Origin: Ancylobacter mangrovi
GTDB lineage: Bacteria > Pseudomonadota > Alphaproteobacteria > Rhizobiales > Xanthobacteraceae
Length of the DNA: 64,000 nt
Assembly: GCF_024752355.1 (NCBI RefSeq)
Contig: NZ_JANTHZ010000010.1
Span: 114,542-178,541, forward strand
Direction: 5' to 3'
The notes below the pieces were generated by a model. It saw only the letters and a program-made list of their open reading frames with translations, was not told where the DNA came from and did no database searches. Shown here piece by piece: positions 15,783 through 23,383 of this stretch. Position 1 is the first letter of the stretch, and every line of letters starts with the position of its first letter. The position numbers and the translations under genes are program-made.

Positions 15783-16589
15783 CTATTCAGCCGGTTCGAC
15801 GACGGGAGAGGATCCGCCCATCGGCGCGGCGGGCCTCGGCGTGCGCGAGGTCTTGCGCATGTCGCGCTTGATGTAGCGGGTGTCGTAGCCGTTGAAGAGA
15901 TGGCCGAAGAACCCGCGGTTGAGGTCGGAGGTGCCGAACAGCCAGTCCATGATCGGGAAGGTGAGGTTCATGTTCCTCTCCATCATGATCGACTGGTTGT
16001 GGTGCGCGGCATGGTGGCGGCGGTTCGTGTTGATGAACGGCATCGTCCGCACGAACCAGTTCTCGTCGATATGCGTGGTGAAATGCATGAACTCGTAGAG
16101 CAGGTAGACCGAGCTCGTGGTGATGATGAACAGCCAGCCGACATTCGGCGAGATCAGCCAGGACAGCGCGACCGCGCCCGGGATCGACATCAGCGTGAAG
16201 GTCACCAGCGCATAGGGCGGGAAGAAGGTCACGCGCCAGTCGTGATGGCCGGCGAAGCGCATCTCCTCCTCGGTGAAGAACTGGTGGTGCATCAGCGTAT
16301 GGCGGTTGTAGACCGCGCGCAGCAGCGGGATGCGCGAGGGCCGGTGCATCACGAAGCGGTGGATCGCCCATTCGAAGAAATTGCAGAACAGGAAGACCAC
16401 CGGGACGGTGAGCCATTCCCACCAGCGCACGTCGTGCACGTTCGAGACGTAGACGTAGAGTGCGGTGAAGCCGATCGTGTAGATCACCGCGATGTGCAGC
16501 CAGCCATTGTACCAGCCGGCGACCCGTTCCCTGTAGGTCGCGCGGTACTTGCGCTGGCGATCGGTCATGGCGCTGACAGCGAGTTCCAT
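15783..16589 (-). CDS. sterol desaturase / fatty acid hydroxylase superfamily membrane enzyme
   Basis: Integral membrane di-iron oxygenase, 268 residues. The histidine boxes are intact: HRFVMH (77-82), RHTLMHH (96-102), HFTTH (169-173) and RRHHAAHH (190-197), placed on the cytosolic side between about four membrane helices. Family members hydroxylate or desaturate lipids, sterols, carotenoids or small alkyl compounds using O2 and an external electron donor; no reductase is encoded beside it. It is divergent from a zinc alcohol dehydrogenase, which could oxidise a hydroxylated product. ATG 16589 is used; ATG 16568, seven codons in, is possible. The substrate is unknown. Confidence 0.9.
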   Translation of the reverse strand: MELAVSAMTDRQRKYRATYRERVAGWYNGWLHIAVIYTIGFTALYVYVSNVHDVRWWEWLTVPVVFLFCNFFEWAIHRFVMHRPSRIPLLRAVYNRHTLMHHQFFTEEEMRFAGHHDWRVTFFPPYALVTFTLMSIPGAVALSWLISPNVGWLFIITTSSVYLLYEFMHFTTHIDENWFVRTMPFINTNRRHHAAHHNQSIMMERNMNLTFPIMDWLFGTSDLNRGFFGHLFNGYDTRYIKRDMRKTSRTPRPAAPMGGSSPVVEPAE

Positions 16590-16647
16590 GTCGTTCTCCT
16601 CAAGCCTTCCCTCACATCGCGCTCGCTCGCGCAGGCCGGTCGAGCGC

Positions 16648-16675
16648 TTGCCTTCTGTTGAGATGCAACTAATAT
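16648..16675 (+). promoter_or_regulatory. sigma70-like promoter of the alcohol dehydrogenase
   Basis: TTGCCT at 16648-16653 and TAATAT at 16670-16675 are separated by 16 bases, a near-consensus housekeeping promoter in an otherwise GC-rich region, about 100 bases before the GTG start of the alcohol dehydrogenase. The TGCAACTNATATAT motif at 16664-16677 overlaps the -10 element. Confidence 0.5.
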
Positions 16676-16677
16676 AT
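16664..16677 (+). promoter_or_regulatory. shared motif TGCAACTNATATAT, copy 1
   Basis: The sequence TGCAACTAATATAT lies in the hydroxylase/ADH divergent promoter. A copy differing at one base (TGCAACTCATATAT) is in the TTT/mdc divergent promoter at 23116-23129. Both overlap a likely -10 element. A GntR/FCD regulator gene lies between the two regions (17934-18662), so a common operator is plausible; this is inference. Confidence 0.45.
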
Positions 16678-16777
16678 CAATGCTACATCAGATGGCAAGC
16701 ACCAGATGACAAGTGCCTGTCGCCGCTCGGTTCGCGACGCGGACCGGGGAGCGGGGCACGACAGGGGAGGAAGACGA

Positions 16778-17887
16778 GTGCCGTTGAGTTACCAGGCCGC
16801 CGTGCTGCATGCGCCGCACGCGCCGCTCGCGATCGAAACGGTGATCGCGGAACCGCTGAAGCCCGGCGACGTGTCGGTGCGAATCAAGGCCGCGAGCCTG
16901 TGCCACACCGATCTCGAAGTGATCGAGGGCGGCCTCAGATTTCCGATGCCCATCGTGCTCGGGCACGAGGCGGCGGGCATCGTCGAGGAGGTCGGATCGG
17001 ATGTGTCGGGGGTGCGGCGCGGCGACCATGTGGTGCTGTCGTGGAACCCGCATTGCGGCGGCTGCTTCTACTGCGACCGCAGCCAGCCGATCCTGTGCGA
17101 GGGCTATCTCGCCAACGGCCCGCAGGCGTTCGGCTTCGACGGCGAGCCGCGCGCCCGGCTTGAGGACGGGCGAAGCCTGCGCCAGCTCATGTATCTCGGC
17201 GCGTTCGGCGAGATCTGCGTCGTGCCGGCCCAGCAGGCGATCGTGATGCCGAGGGATCTGCCCTTCGACCGCGCCTGCCTGATCGGCTGCGGCGTGATGA
17301 CCGGCGCCGGCGCGGCGATGAACGTCGCCTCGATCCGCGACGGAGATACGGTGATGGTGCTGGGCTGCGGCGCGGTCGGCCTCGCCGCCGTGCAGGGCGC
17401 CCGGCTCGCCGGCGCGGGCACGGTGGTCGCGGTCGACCTCAATGCGGACAAGCTGCGGCTCGCCGCGCAGATGGGGGCCGATGTCGGGGTCAACGCCGCC
17501 GAGGAGGACCCGGTCGAGGTGGCGCGCCGGCTCACCGGCGGGCGCGGCGCCGACGTGGTGATCGAATCGGCGGGCAATGCGGGCGTCTTCCGCACCAGTG
17601 CCGAGACCGTGCGCCCGGGTGGCGAGATCATCTGGCTCGGCAAGATCGACGTCGAGAAGGACGTCGCCTTCCGCTGGGGCTCGCTGATGGGCGAAAAGCG
17701 CATCCGCCGCTCGAGCTATGGCGGCGCCCGGCCGCAGCGGGACTTTCCCCTGCTCGCGCGGGCCTATCTCGACGGGCGGCTGAAGCTCGACGAGCTGATC
17801 TCCCGCCGCATCGCGCTCGACGAGATCAATGCCGGCTTCACCGCCCTGAAGCGCGGCGAGACCATCCGCAGCGTCATCATGTTCTGA
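16778..17887 (+). CDS. zinc-dependent alcohol dehydrogenase (MDR family)
   Basis: Cytosolic NAD-dependent alcohol dehydrogenase of 369 residues, class III/benzyl-alcohol-type. Catalytic zinc ligands are Cys42 (SLCHTD), His63-Glu64 (LGHEAAG) and Cys171; the structural zinc lobe is complete (Cys93, Cys96, Cys99, Cys107). The Rossmann motif GCGAVG is at 196-201, and Asp at the end of the next strand (VAVDLNADK) favours NAD over NADP. The start is GTG 16778 with a strong GGGGAGGA site; an open frame continues to 16706 but lacks a better start. Divergent from the membrane hydroxylase, it may oxidise an alcohol formed by that enzyme. Confidence 0.92.
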   Translation: MPLSYQAAVLHAPHAPLAIETVIAEPLKPGDVSVRIKAASLCHTDLEVIEGGLRFPMPIVLGHEAAGIVEEVGSDVSGVRRGDHVVLSWNPHCGGCFYCDRSQPILCEGYLANGPQAFGFDGEPRARLEDGRSLRQLMYLGAFGEICVVPAQQAIVMPRDLPFDRACLIGCGVMTGAGAAMNVASIRDGDTVMVLGCGAVGLAAVQGARLAGAGTVVAVDLNADKLRLAAQMGADVGVNAAEEDPVEVARRLTGGRGADVVIESAGNAGVFRTSAETVRPGGEIIWLGKIDVEKDVAFRWGSLMGEKRIRRSSYGGARPQRDFPLLARAYLDGRLKLDELISRRIALDEINAGFTALKRGETIRSVIMF

Positions 17888-17898
17888 AGGCGGGAGAC

Positions 17899-17925
17899 GC
17901 CGGCGATGCCGCGCGCATCGCCGGC
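17899..17925. terminator. perfect 10-bp hairpin between convergent genes
   Basis: GCCGGCGATG (17899-17908) and CATCGCCGGC (17916-17925) form a perfect 10-bp stem with a 7-base loop in the 46-base gap between the alcohol dehydrogenase stop (17887) and the GntR stop (17934). Likely a bidirectional transcription-end hairpin; there is no T-run. Confidence 0.6.
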
Positions 17926-17933
17926 ATCAACGC

Positions 17934-18662
17934 TCAGTCGTCGAGCGTCTTGCGGGCGAAGGATTCGATGTAGTCCATCAACCGATCGGAGGCCGCCGCG
18001 GCCCCCGCGCGATCGCCGCGGGCGATGGCGGCGGCGAGCTCGGCGTGCAGGTTCGCCGCCAGCGGCAGGTCGGCGACGCGCTTGTAGTGCTGGTACCAGA
18101 AGCGGCGCGAGAGCGCGTGCATCAGCCCCATCGAGCGGGCGGCGAACTCGTTGCGGGCCGCCTCGGCCGCCAGCGTGTTCAGTTCGCGGTCGTAGCGCAT
18201 GAACTCGATCCCGTCGGAGCGCTCCGCCGCCTCGCGCATGCCGCGCGCGATCTCGTCGAAGGCGGCGCGCTCCTCCTCGCTGGCGCGCTCGGCCGCCAGC
18301 TCCGCGATCAGGCGCTCCAGCACCCGCCGCGTCTCGAGCAGGCGAAGCTGGGTGCGCAGGTTGATCTCGGAGACCAGGATGCCGCGGCGCGGCAGCACGA
18401 TGACGAGCCCGTCCCGGGCGAGGCGCTGCAACGCCTCGCGTATCGGCGTGCGGCCGATGCCGAGCCGGTTCGCCAGCGTCAGCTCGGCAAGCACCGTGCC
18501 CGGCGGAAGCTGCAGCGTGGAGATCAGTTCCTCGAGCTCGCGATAGGCGCGATCCGTGAGGGTGAGATCCTCATCATCCTTGTCGCGTGGCCGACGTCCG
18601 CGGGAAGTCGAGGATTTCTGCGCGTCGGACTTGCTGACCCGCTTGATGCCTGCACTCGGCAT
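17934..18662 (-). CDS. GntR-family regulator, FCD domain (possible MdcY-type)
   Basis: Cytosolic regulator, 242 residues: a charged N-terminal tail, winged helix at about 35-100 (LANRLGIGRTPIREALQRLARDGLV), then an FCD-type helical domain (FMRYDRELNTLAAEAARNE, with a final HAELAAAI segment). ATG 18662 is preferred because AGGAG lies 5 bases upstream; the in-frame GTG at 18668 would overlap that site. It is the last gene of the minus-strand TTT operon, which is divergent from mdcACDEGBH. In Acinetobacter the malonate decarboxylase operon is repressed by the GntR protein MdcY, so this gene is a good candidate for the local malonate regulator, but it lies 4.7 kb from the mdc promoter and could instead control the ADH/hydroxylase locus. 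Confidence 0.85.
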   Translation of the reverse strand: MPSAGIKRVSKSDAQKSSTSRGRRPRDKDDEDLTLTDRAYRELEELISTLQLPPGTVLAELTLANRLGIGRTPIREALQRLARDGLVIVLPRRGILVSEINLRTQLRLLETRRVLERLIAELAAERASEEERAAFDEIARGMREAAERSDGIEFMRYDRELNTLAAEAARNEFAARSMGLMHALSRRFWYQHYKRVADLPLAANLHAELAAAIARGDRAGAAAASDRLMDYIESFARKTLDD

Positions 18663-18722
18663 GGGCACTCCTGAACAACATGCGCCAGCGATAGTGCCGA
18701 CAGTGATGCACTATTGCAATGC

Positions 18723-18742
18723 CACTGGAATATCACTGGAAT
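18723..18742. repeat. direct repeat CACTGGAAT x2 in front of the GntR gene
   Basis: CACTGGAAT occurs at 18723-18731 and 18734-18742, an 11-base period (about one helical turn), within the 70-base gap before the GntR start and the stop of the hydrolase gene. It could be an autoregulatory site; there is no further support. Confidence 0.4.
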
Positions 18743-19521
18743 CCGACAATGGTATTATACGTTTCCGCGGCACATGAGCACAGGATCCTGAGGGCGAAGC
18801 GGTGCGGGTCGTGGGCCATCAGATTGTGGCCGGCGCCGCTCCATTCCTCGTAGCGCGCGCCCGGGATGAGCGCGGCGATTCGCCTTCCGTGGCTGGCGGG
18901 GCATTCCTCGTCGACCTCGCCGTGCAGCACAAGAGTCGGCAGGTCGATGCGAGGAAGATCGGGCTCCAGGTCGCATCCGCGCACCGAGGCCCAGGCCCCG
19001 GCGACGGCGAGCGGGTCGGCATATTCGCGCAGGGCAAGACGGGTCGCGCGCTCCTGCGCCTCCGCCACCAGCGCCTCGGGCGTCTGCGAGCGGAACCACA
19101 CCGCCTCGCCGCCCGGCCGGGCAGTGCCGCTCGCGAGCACGAGCCGCTCCAGCCCGTGCGTGCCGTGGCGCCTCAGCGTCTCGATCACCACCAGCACGCC
19201 CATGCTCCACCCCACCAGCACGGCGGGCTTGGGGGCCATGGCGAGGATGGCGGCGAGATCGTCGGAGAAGCCGGCCAGCGTGTAGCCGTCGAGCCCCGCC
19301 GGCCGATGCGAGCGCCCGCGCCCGCGAAGATTGGGGATGATGAGCGCGCGCGGGTCGTCGAGCCGGCCGGCCACCGTCTCCCAGCTCGCCGCGGTGCCCT
19401 GAATGCCGTGCAGCAGCACGATGGAGCCGGCGTTCGCCCCGTTCGCGGCGCGGCCATACCACTCGACCGGGCCCGCCGGCGTGTCGAGCAGGTGAGCCTC
19501 AAGACCATCCACGTCCGTCAC
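18733..19521 (-). CDS. alpha/beta-hydrolase
   Basis: Cytosolic alpha/beta-hydrolase of 262 residues. The catalytic triad is visible: Ser106 in GWSMG, Asp204 in HGEVDEECP and His232 in GAGHNLMAHDP; LLHGIQG near residue 37 gives the oxyanion hole. The frame is open further upstream, but those residues overlap the DUF6166 gene in another phase; GTG 19521, 10 bases after the DUF6166 stop, is the likely start, with GTG 19512 as alternative. The gene belongs to the TTT operon. The last dozen residues (AAETYNTIVGFQ) do not look like family sequence and may be a short extension by read-through. Substrate, ester or enol-lactone, unknown. Confidence 0.88.
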   Translation of the reverse strand: MTDVDGLEAHLLDTPAGPVEWYGRAANGANAGSIVLLHGIQGTAASWETVAGRLDDPRALIIPNLRGRGRSHRPAGLDGYTLAGFSDDLAAILAMAPKPAVLVGWSMGVLVVIETLRRHGTHGLERLVLASGTARPGGEAVWFRSQTPEALVAEAQERATRLALREYADPLAVAGAWASVRGCDLEPDLPRIDLPTLVLHGEVDEECPASHGRRIAALIPGARYEEWSGAGHNLMAHDPHRFALRILCSCAAETYNTIVGFQ

Positions 19522-19531
19522 GCCCTTGCGA

Positions 19532-19828
19532 TCAGGCCGCGACGGCGCCCAGCGCGGCGTCGATGTCGGCGCTGGTGTATTCCCACTCATTGCCGAAATT
19601 CGCGACCACGTCGCGCATGAAGCGCTCATAGTGGCTCTTCGCCAGCGTGGGATTGCCGAAATGGTCGACCAGCATGGCGAAGGCGAGCTGCGCGGGGGCG
19701 TGGCCCTCATAACTCCACTCGAAGCCGTCGCGGCTGATCTCGAGCAGGTCGGTGCGCTCCGGCAGCGGTGCGCCGTCGACCGTGACGGCGACGCCGTCGA
19801 TGGTTCGGTCTCCACGATAGTTCTTCAT
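19532..19828 (-). CDS. DUF6166 domain protein
   Basis: A 98-residue protein opening with KNYRGDRTIDGVAVTVDG and containing FEWSYEGHAPAQLAFAMLVDHFG, the pattern of DUF6166 proteins, whose function is unknown. Start ATG 19828 has AAGAAGAG 7 bases upstream. It lies 101 bases after the TTT large permease and 10 bases before the alpha/beta-hydrolase. DUF6166 proteins are usually scattered; presence inside a TTT operon is unexpected. No signal peptide or membrane helix. Confidence 0.75.
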   Translation of the reverse strand: MKNYRGDRTIDGVAVTVDGAPLPERTDLLEISRDGFEWSYEGHAPAQLAFAMLVDHFGNPTLAKSHYERFMRDVVANFGNEWEYTSADIDAALGAVAA

Positions 19829-19900
19829 GTTCGTGCTCTTCTTTCGCAGTGACGGATGGCTGGAAAGGCGGCGCGACCTGAAGGCGTGCGCCGCCCCTGT

Positions 19901-19937
19901 CTCACTTGGCGCGTCTCACTTGGCGCGTCTCACTCGG
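19901..19937. repeat. 14-bp tandem duplication at the TctA stop codon
   Basis: Two complete copies of CTCACTTGGCGCGT (19901-19914, 19915-19928) plus a partial third copy that runs into the last codons of the large permease gene (stop 19930-19932). The copies repeat the stop codon region, so the protein end is unaffected. Confidence 0.85.
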
Positions 19938-21441
19938 CCGCCACCGGCCGGCGCGAGCGCAGGCGGCTGAGGCCGTCGGAGATCGGGCCCCACAACAGCA
20001 GCGCGAGGGCGATCACCATCAGGCTGGTCACGAGGCCGTTCTCCCAGAACACCGAGAGATCGCCGCCCGAGCCGATCAGCGCCTGGCGGAACGCGTCCTC
20101 CGCCCGATCGCCGAGCACGAGGGCGAGGACCATCGGCGCGAGCGGATAGTCGAGCTTCTTGAACGCGTAGCCGACCACGCCGAAGATCAGCATCAGCCAG
20201 ATGTCGAACTCGGCATTCGCCACCGTGTAGGCGCCGATCGCGCACATCATCAGGATCACCGGCGCGATCAGCGCGAACGGGATCCGCATGATGGCGGCGA
20301 ACAGCGGGACGGTGGAGAGCACCACGATCAGCCCGACGATGTTGCCCAGATACATCGAGGCGATGAGGCCCCACACGAAGTCGCGCTGCTCGACGAACAG
20401 CAGCGGGCCGGGCTGCAGGCCCCAGATCATCAGGCCGCCGAGCAGCACCGCCGCCGTGGCCGAGCCGGGGATGCCGAGCGCCAGCATCGGCAGCAGCGCC
20501 GCCGTGCCGGCCGCATGTGCCGCGGTCTCGGGGGCGATGACGCCCTCGATCTCGCCCTGCCCGAAGCGCTCGCCGCGCGAGGAGAAGCGCTTGGCGAGGC
20601 CGTAGCCCATGAAGGAGGCCGCCACCGCGCCGCCCGGCGAGATGCCGAGCCAGATGCCCGCGAGGCAGGAGCGGATGAAGGTGAAGATGTAGCGCGGCAT
20701 CTGCGCCCAGGTGCGCAGCACCACGATCGGGTCGATCTTGGCGTTCTTGCCCCGGAAGCTCATGCCCTCCTCGAGCGCCAGCAGGATCTCGGAGATACCG
20801 AACATGCCGATGACGACGACGAGGAAGTCGACGCCGCTCATGAGCTCGGTCACGCCGAAGGTCATGCGCATGTCGCCGGAGATGGTGTCGATGCCGACGC
20901 CGGCCAGGATGAAGCCGAAGGCGAGCGAGACGATGATCTTCGCCTTGTTCTCCTTGCCCATGCCGATGAAGCTGCAGAAGGTCAGGAAGAACACCGCGAA
21001 GAATTCGGCCGGGCCGAAGCGCAGCGCGAACTTCGCCACCAGCGGCGCCAGGAAGGTGATGAGCATCACGCCGGAGATGGCGCCAACGAAGGAAGCGGTG
21101 AAGGCCGCGGTCAACGCCTCGCCGGCCCGGCCCTGCTGGGCCATCGGGTAGCCGTCGAAGGTGGTGGCGACCGACCAGGGCTCGCCGGGAATGTTGAACA
21201 GCACGGCGGTGATCGCCCCGCCGAACAGCGCGCCCCAGTAGATCGAGGTCAGGAGGATGATGGCGCTGGTCGGGTCCATGCCGAAGGTCAGCGGCAGCAG
21301 GATCGCCACGCCGTTGGGCCCGCCCAGGCCCGGCAGCACGCCGACCACGATGCCGAGCAGCACGCCGATCAGCATGAACAGCAGGTTGTGGAGCGACAGG
21401 GCGACCTGGAAGCCGTCAAGCAGATAGACAATGTTTTCCAT
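19930..21441 (-). CDS. tripartite tricarboxylate transporter large permease (TctA family)
   Basis: Integral membrane permease of 503 residues, about twelve helices. The TctA signatures are clear: GVLPGLGGPNGVAILLPLTF near residue 35, FNIPGEPWSVATTFDGYPM near 80 and a second ISPGGAVAASFMGYGLAKR repeat-like segment near 270. It pairs with the TctB (7 bases upstream) and TctC genes. With the malonate decarboxylase operon divergent from it and no MdcF or MdcLM carrier gene in the window, it is a candidate malonate/dicarboxylate carrier (inference). Confidence 0.95.
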   Translation of the reverse strand: MENIVYLLDGFQVALSLHNLLFMLIGVLLGIVVGVLPGLGGPNGVAILLPLTFGMDPTSAIILLTSIYWGALFGGAITAVLFNIPGEPWSVATTFDGYPMAQQGRAGEALTAAFTASFVGAISGVMLITFLAPLVAKFALRFGPAEFFAVFFLTFCSFIGMGKENKAKIIVSLAFGFILAGVGIDTISGDMRMTFGVTELMSGVDFLVVVIGMFGISEILLALEEGMSFRGKNAKIDPIVVLRTWAQMPRYIFTFIRSCLAGIWLGISPGGAVAASFMGYGLAKRFSSRGERFGQGEIEGVIAPETAAHAAGTAALLPMLALGIPGSATAAVLLGGLMIWGLQPGPLLFVEQRDFVWGLIASMYLGNIVGLIVVLSTVPLFAAIMRIPFALIAPVILMMCAIGAYTVANAEFDIWLMLIFGVVGYAFKKLDYPLAPMVLALVLGDRAEDAFRQALIGSGGDLSVFWENGLVTSLMVIALALLLWGPISDGLSRLRSRRPVAAE

Positions 21442-21448
21442 GGCGCCC

Positions 21449-21946
21449 TCAGAAACCGAGCATCGCTTCGAGCGGGCCCTTGGGAAGGGGAACCTCGAAC
21501 TGCATCTCGAACACCCAGAAGGTGATGACCGGGATCAGCACCGAGGCGGCGAGGATCGTCCACCAGCGGAACGAGCCGAAGGCGATCATGAAGCCGGCCA
21601 GGAAGAAGACCGAGGCGACGTAGATGCCGAGATAGCCGATCGCCAGCACGTAGAGGGTCAGCGGCAGCAGGACCATCGAGACCTGCCGGAGCTGCCCCCA
21701 GGTGACGAGGATGCCGCGTTCCGCGCGCAGCCCCTGGAAGAACACCACCGCGGAGGCGGCGAGCAGGAGCCAGGCCATGCGGGCGGGGAAGAAGCCGCTC
21801 TGCGGCCCGCCGTCCCAGCCGGCGCCGCGCCCGTAGCTGTCCCACAGCACGGCGATGGCGACGGCGCAGAGAAGGAGGGCGACGATGCATTCGACCGCCC
21901 GGCGCGAGAGGCCGGACTCGGTCTCGTAGGGTTCAAAGGATGACAT
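21449..21946 (-). CDS. tripartite tricarboxylate transporter small permease (TctB family)
   Basis: Membrane protein of 165 residues with four to five helices: a helix at about 16-33, a GPQSGFFPARMAWLLLAAS segment near 45 that is characteristic of TctB, then three more helices. ATG 21946 has GGAG 7 bases upstream and fits family length; the frame is open to ATG 21991. It is placed between TctC and TctA, the usual order C-B-A. Confidence 0.9.
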   Translation of the reverse strand: MSSFEPYETESGLSRRAVECIVALLLCAVAIAVLWDSYGRGAGWDGGPQSGFFPARMAWLLLAASAVVFFQGLRAERGILVTWGQLRQVSMVLLPLTLYVLAIGYLGIYVASVFFLAGFMIAFGSFRWWTILAASVLIPVITFWVFEMQFEVPLPKGPLEAMLGF

Positions 21947-22048
21947 GGGCCACTCCAGGCGCATGGACCGGGCCGTCACCGGCGCGGTCATGAAAGGGGC
22001 AAGGAGACGGCCCGCGCGTCGGAGGCGCGGGCCGCAGTGCGGCCGGGA

Positions 22049-23032
22049 TCAGTTGGTCGGCAGGAAGCCGGCCTTGGCCATGAGGTCCTTGTGCTTGGCT
22101 TCGTCGGCGTTCAGGAAGTCGACATAGTCCTTGCCGGTGCGCACATCGGCCTTCAGCGCGTTGCGCTCGAGATATTCCTTCCACTCGGGCGTGGCGGTGA
22201 CCTTCTCGATCAGGTCGACATAGTAGGCCTGCTGCTCGGGCGTCACGCCGCTGGGCAGGAACAGGCCGCGCAGCATGTTGTAGGTGAACTTCAGCCCCTG
22301 CTCGCCGCAGGTCGGCACGTCGCTCCACGCCATGTCGGTGGTCACCTTGGCGGTGTAGGCGATGCGCTTGGGCGACAGCACGCAGAGCGGGCGCGTGAGG
22401 CCCGCGCGCCAGTTGGCGACGTCCTCGGACGGGTTGTTGGTCTCGACCACGATGTGGTTGCCCGCGAGCTGGGTCGAGGCCTCGCCGCCGCTCTTGTAGG
22501 GGATGTAGGAGATCGGCGCGCCGAGCTCGCTGAAGACGCCGAAGCTGACGAGCTCGTCCTCGCGCTTGGAGCCGCCGCCGCCGACCTTGAGCGGCGGATG
22601 GGCCTCCTTGGCCGCCTTGGCGAGGTCGCTCACCGATTTGATCGGCGACTCCGCGTTCACCCACAGGCCGAATTCGTCCTGCGCCACCATCGCGACCGGC
22701 GTGAAGTCGTGCCAGCTCACCGGGATCTTGGTGGCGAGCGGGGTCATGTAGATGGTGCTGGAGGTGGTGATCAGCTTGTGGGGATCACCCTTCGACTTCT
22801 TCATCTCCATCATCGCCTCGCCGCCCGTGGCGGCCGGCTTGTTGACGACGATGAAGGATTCCTTCGAGAAGCCGTGCTTCTGGATGATGGCCTGCATGGT
22901 CCGCGCCATCTGGTCGGACGCCCCGCCGGGGCCGAACGGCACGATGATCTCGACGGATTTGGTCGGCTCCCAGGCCGAGGCGGCGAGTGTGGACAGCAGC
23001 AGGGCTGCGCCGGCAAGGGCAGCTCTTTTCAT
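22049..23032 (-). CDS. TTT solute-binding protein (TctC/Bug family)
   Basis: Periplasmic binding protein of 327 residues, first gene of the minus-strand TTT operon. Signal peptide at 1-20 (KRAALAGAALLLSTLAASA). The mature start WEPTKSVEIIVPFGPGGASD is the Bug family opening, whose backbone and Ser/Gln residues hold a ligand carboxylate. Start ATG 23032 lies about 95 bases from the candidate -10 region at 23125-23130. The direct neighbour on the other strand is mdcA, supporting malonate or a related dicarboxylate as ligand; not proven. Confidence 0.93.
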   Translation of the reverse strand: MKRAALAGAALLLSTLAASAWEPTKSVEIIVPFGPGGASDQMARTMQAIIQKHGFSKESFIVVNKPAATGGEAMMEMKKSKGDPHKLITTSSTIYMTPLATKIPVSWHDFTPVAMVAQDEFGLWVNAESPIKSVSDLAKAAKEAHPPLKVGGGGSKREDELVSFGVFSELGAPISYIPYKSGGEASTQLAGNHIVVETNNPSEDVANWRAGLTRPLCVLSPKRIAYTAKVTTDMAWSDVPTCGEQGLKFTYNMLRGLFLPSGVTPEQQAYYVDLIEKVTATPEWKEYLERNALKADVRTGKDYVDFLNADEAKHKDLMAKAGFLPTN

Positions 23033-23115
23033 GGGTGTTCCTCCATTTAGGGCGTGTTCCGTGTGGCGCGTGTAGCCCGCACCTTGGAATGATACTGGAT
23101 CAAAGCTCTATGATG

Positions 23116-23153
23116 TGCAACTCATATATTTCGGATATCCTAGTTGCGGACAA
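23116..23153 (-). promoter_or_regulatory. tctC promoter with shared motif copy 2 and inverted repeat
   Basis: On the minus strand, TTGTCC (23148-23153) and AATATA (23125-23130) are 17 bases apart, a plausible promoter for the TTT operon. The motif TGCAACTCATATAT (23116-23129) covers the -10 and matches 16664-16677 at 13 of 14 positions. GCAACT (23117-23122) and AGTTGC (23142-23147) form a 6-bp inverted repeat with a 19-base spacer that brackets the -10, a layout suited to a dimeric repressor. Confidence 0.5.
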
Positions 23154-23293
23154 TGCGCACATGACGTTATCGTGCCAAGCTGGAGGGGCCGGTCCGTGCC
23201 CCGAAAATGCCCTGCCCGCACATACCGAGGCGGGGCTCGTGTCGGCGGCTCATGTGCCGTTGCCATGCAAAAAACATATCAGGAGGAAGCACG

Positions 23294-23371
23294 ATGGACA
23301 GAGAAATTGGCGGCGCTGCGTGCGACCTTCCCGGCAGCGCGGCGATGCCGCTGCGGCACCTTGCTCGCTGA
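23294..23371 (+). CDS. candidate 25-codon leader ORF upstream of mdcA
   Basis: ATG 23294 is preceded by a perfect AGGAGG (23281-23286) at 7 bases, the best ribosome site in the region. The frame encodes 25 residues (MDREIGGAACDLPGSA at the start) and stops at TGA 23369-23371, 12 bases before the mdcA ATG at 23384 and in the same reading phase as mdcA. mdcA itself has only a weak site (GAGGTCCGGG). It may be a leader peptide that feeds ribosomes to mdcA, or an earlier N-terminus of MdcA cut off by a nonsense change; MdcA from 23384 already looks complete, so I favour the leader. Confidence 0.5.
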   Translation: MDREIGGAACDLPGSAAMPLRHLAR

Positions 23372-23383
23372 GGTCCGGGCCCG

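Noticed and set aside
18752..18760. GTATTATAC palindrome as an MdcY-type operator
   Set aside because: It resembles GntR/FCD half-sites, but it lies within the coding end of the hydrolase gene and no copy occurs at the mdc promoter.
19522..19815. N-terminal extension of the alpha/beta-hydrolase to 19815
   Set aside because: It overlaps the DUF6166 gene in a different phase and has no hydrolase character.
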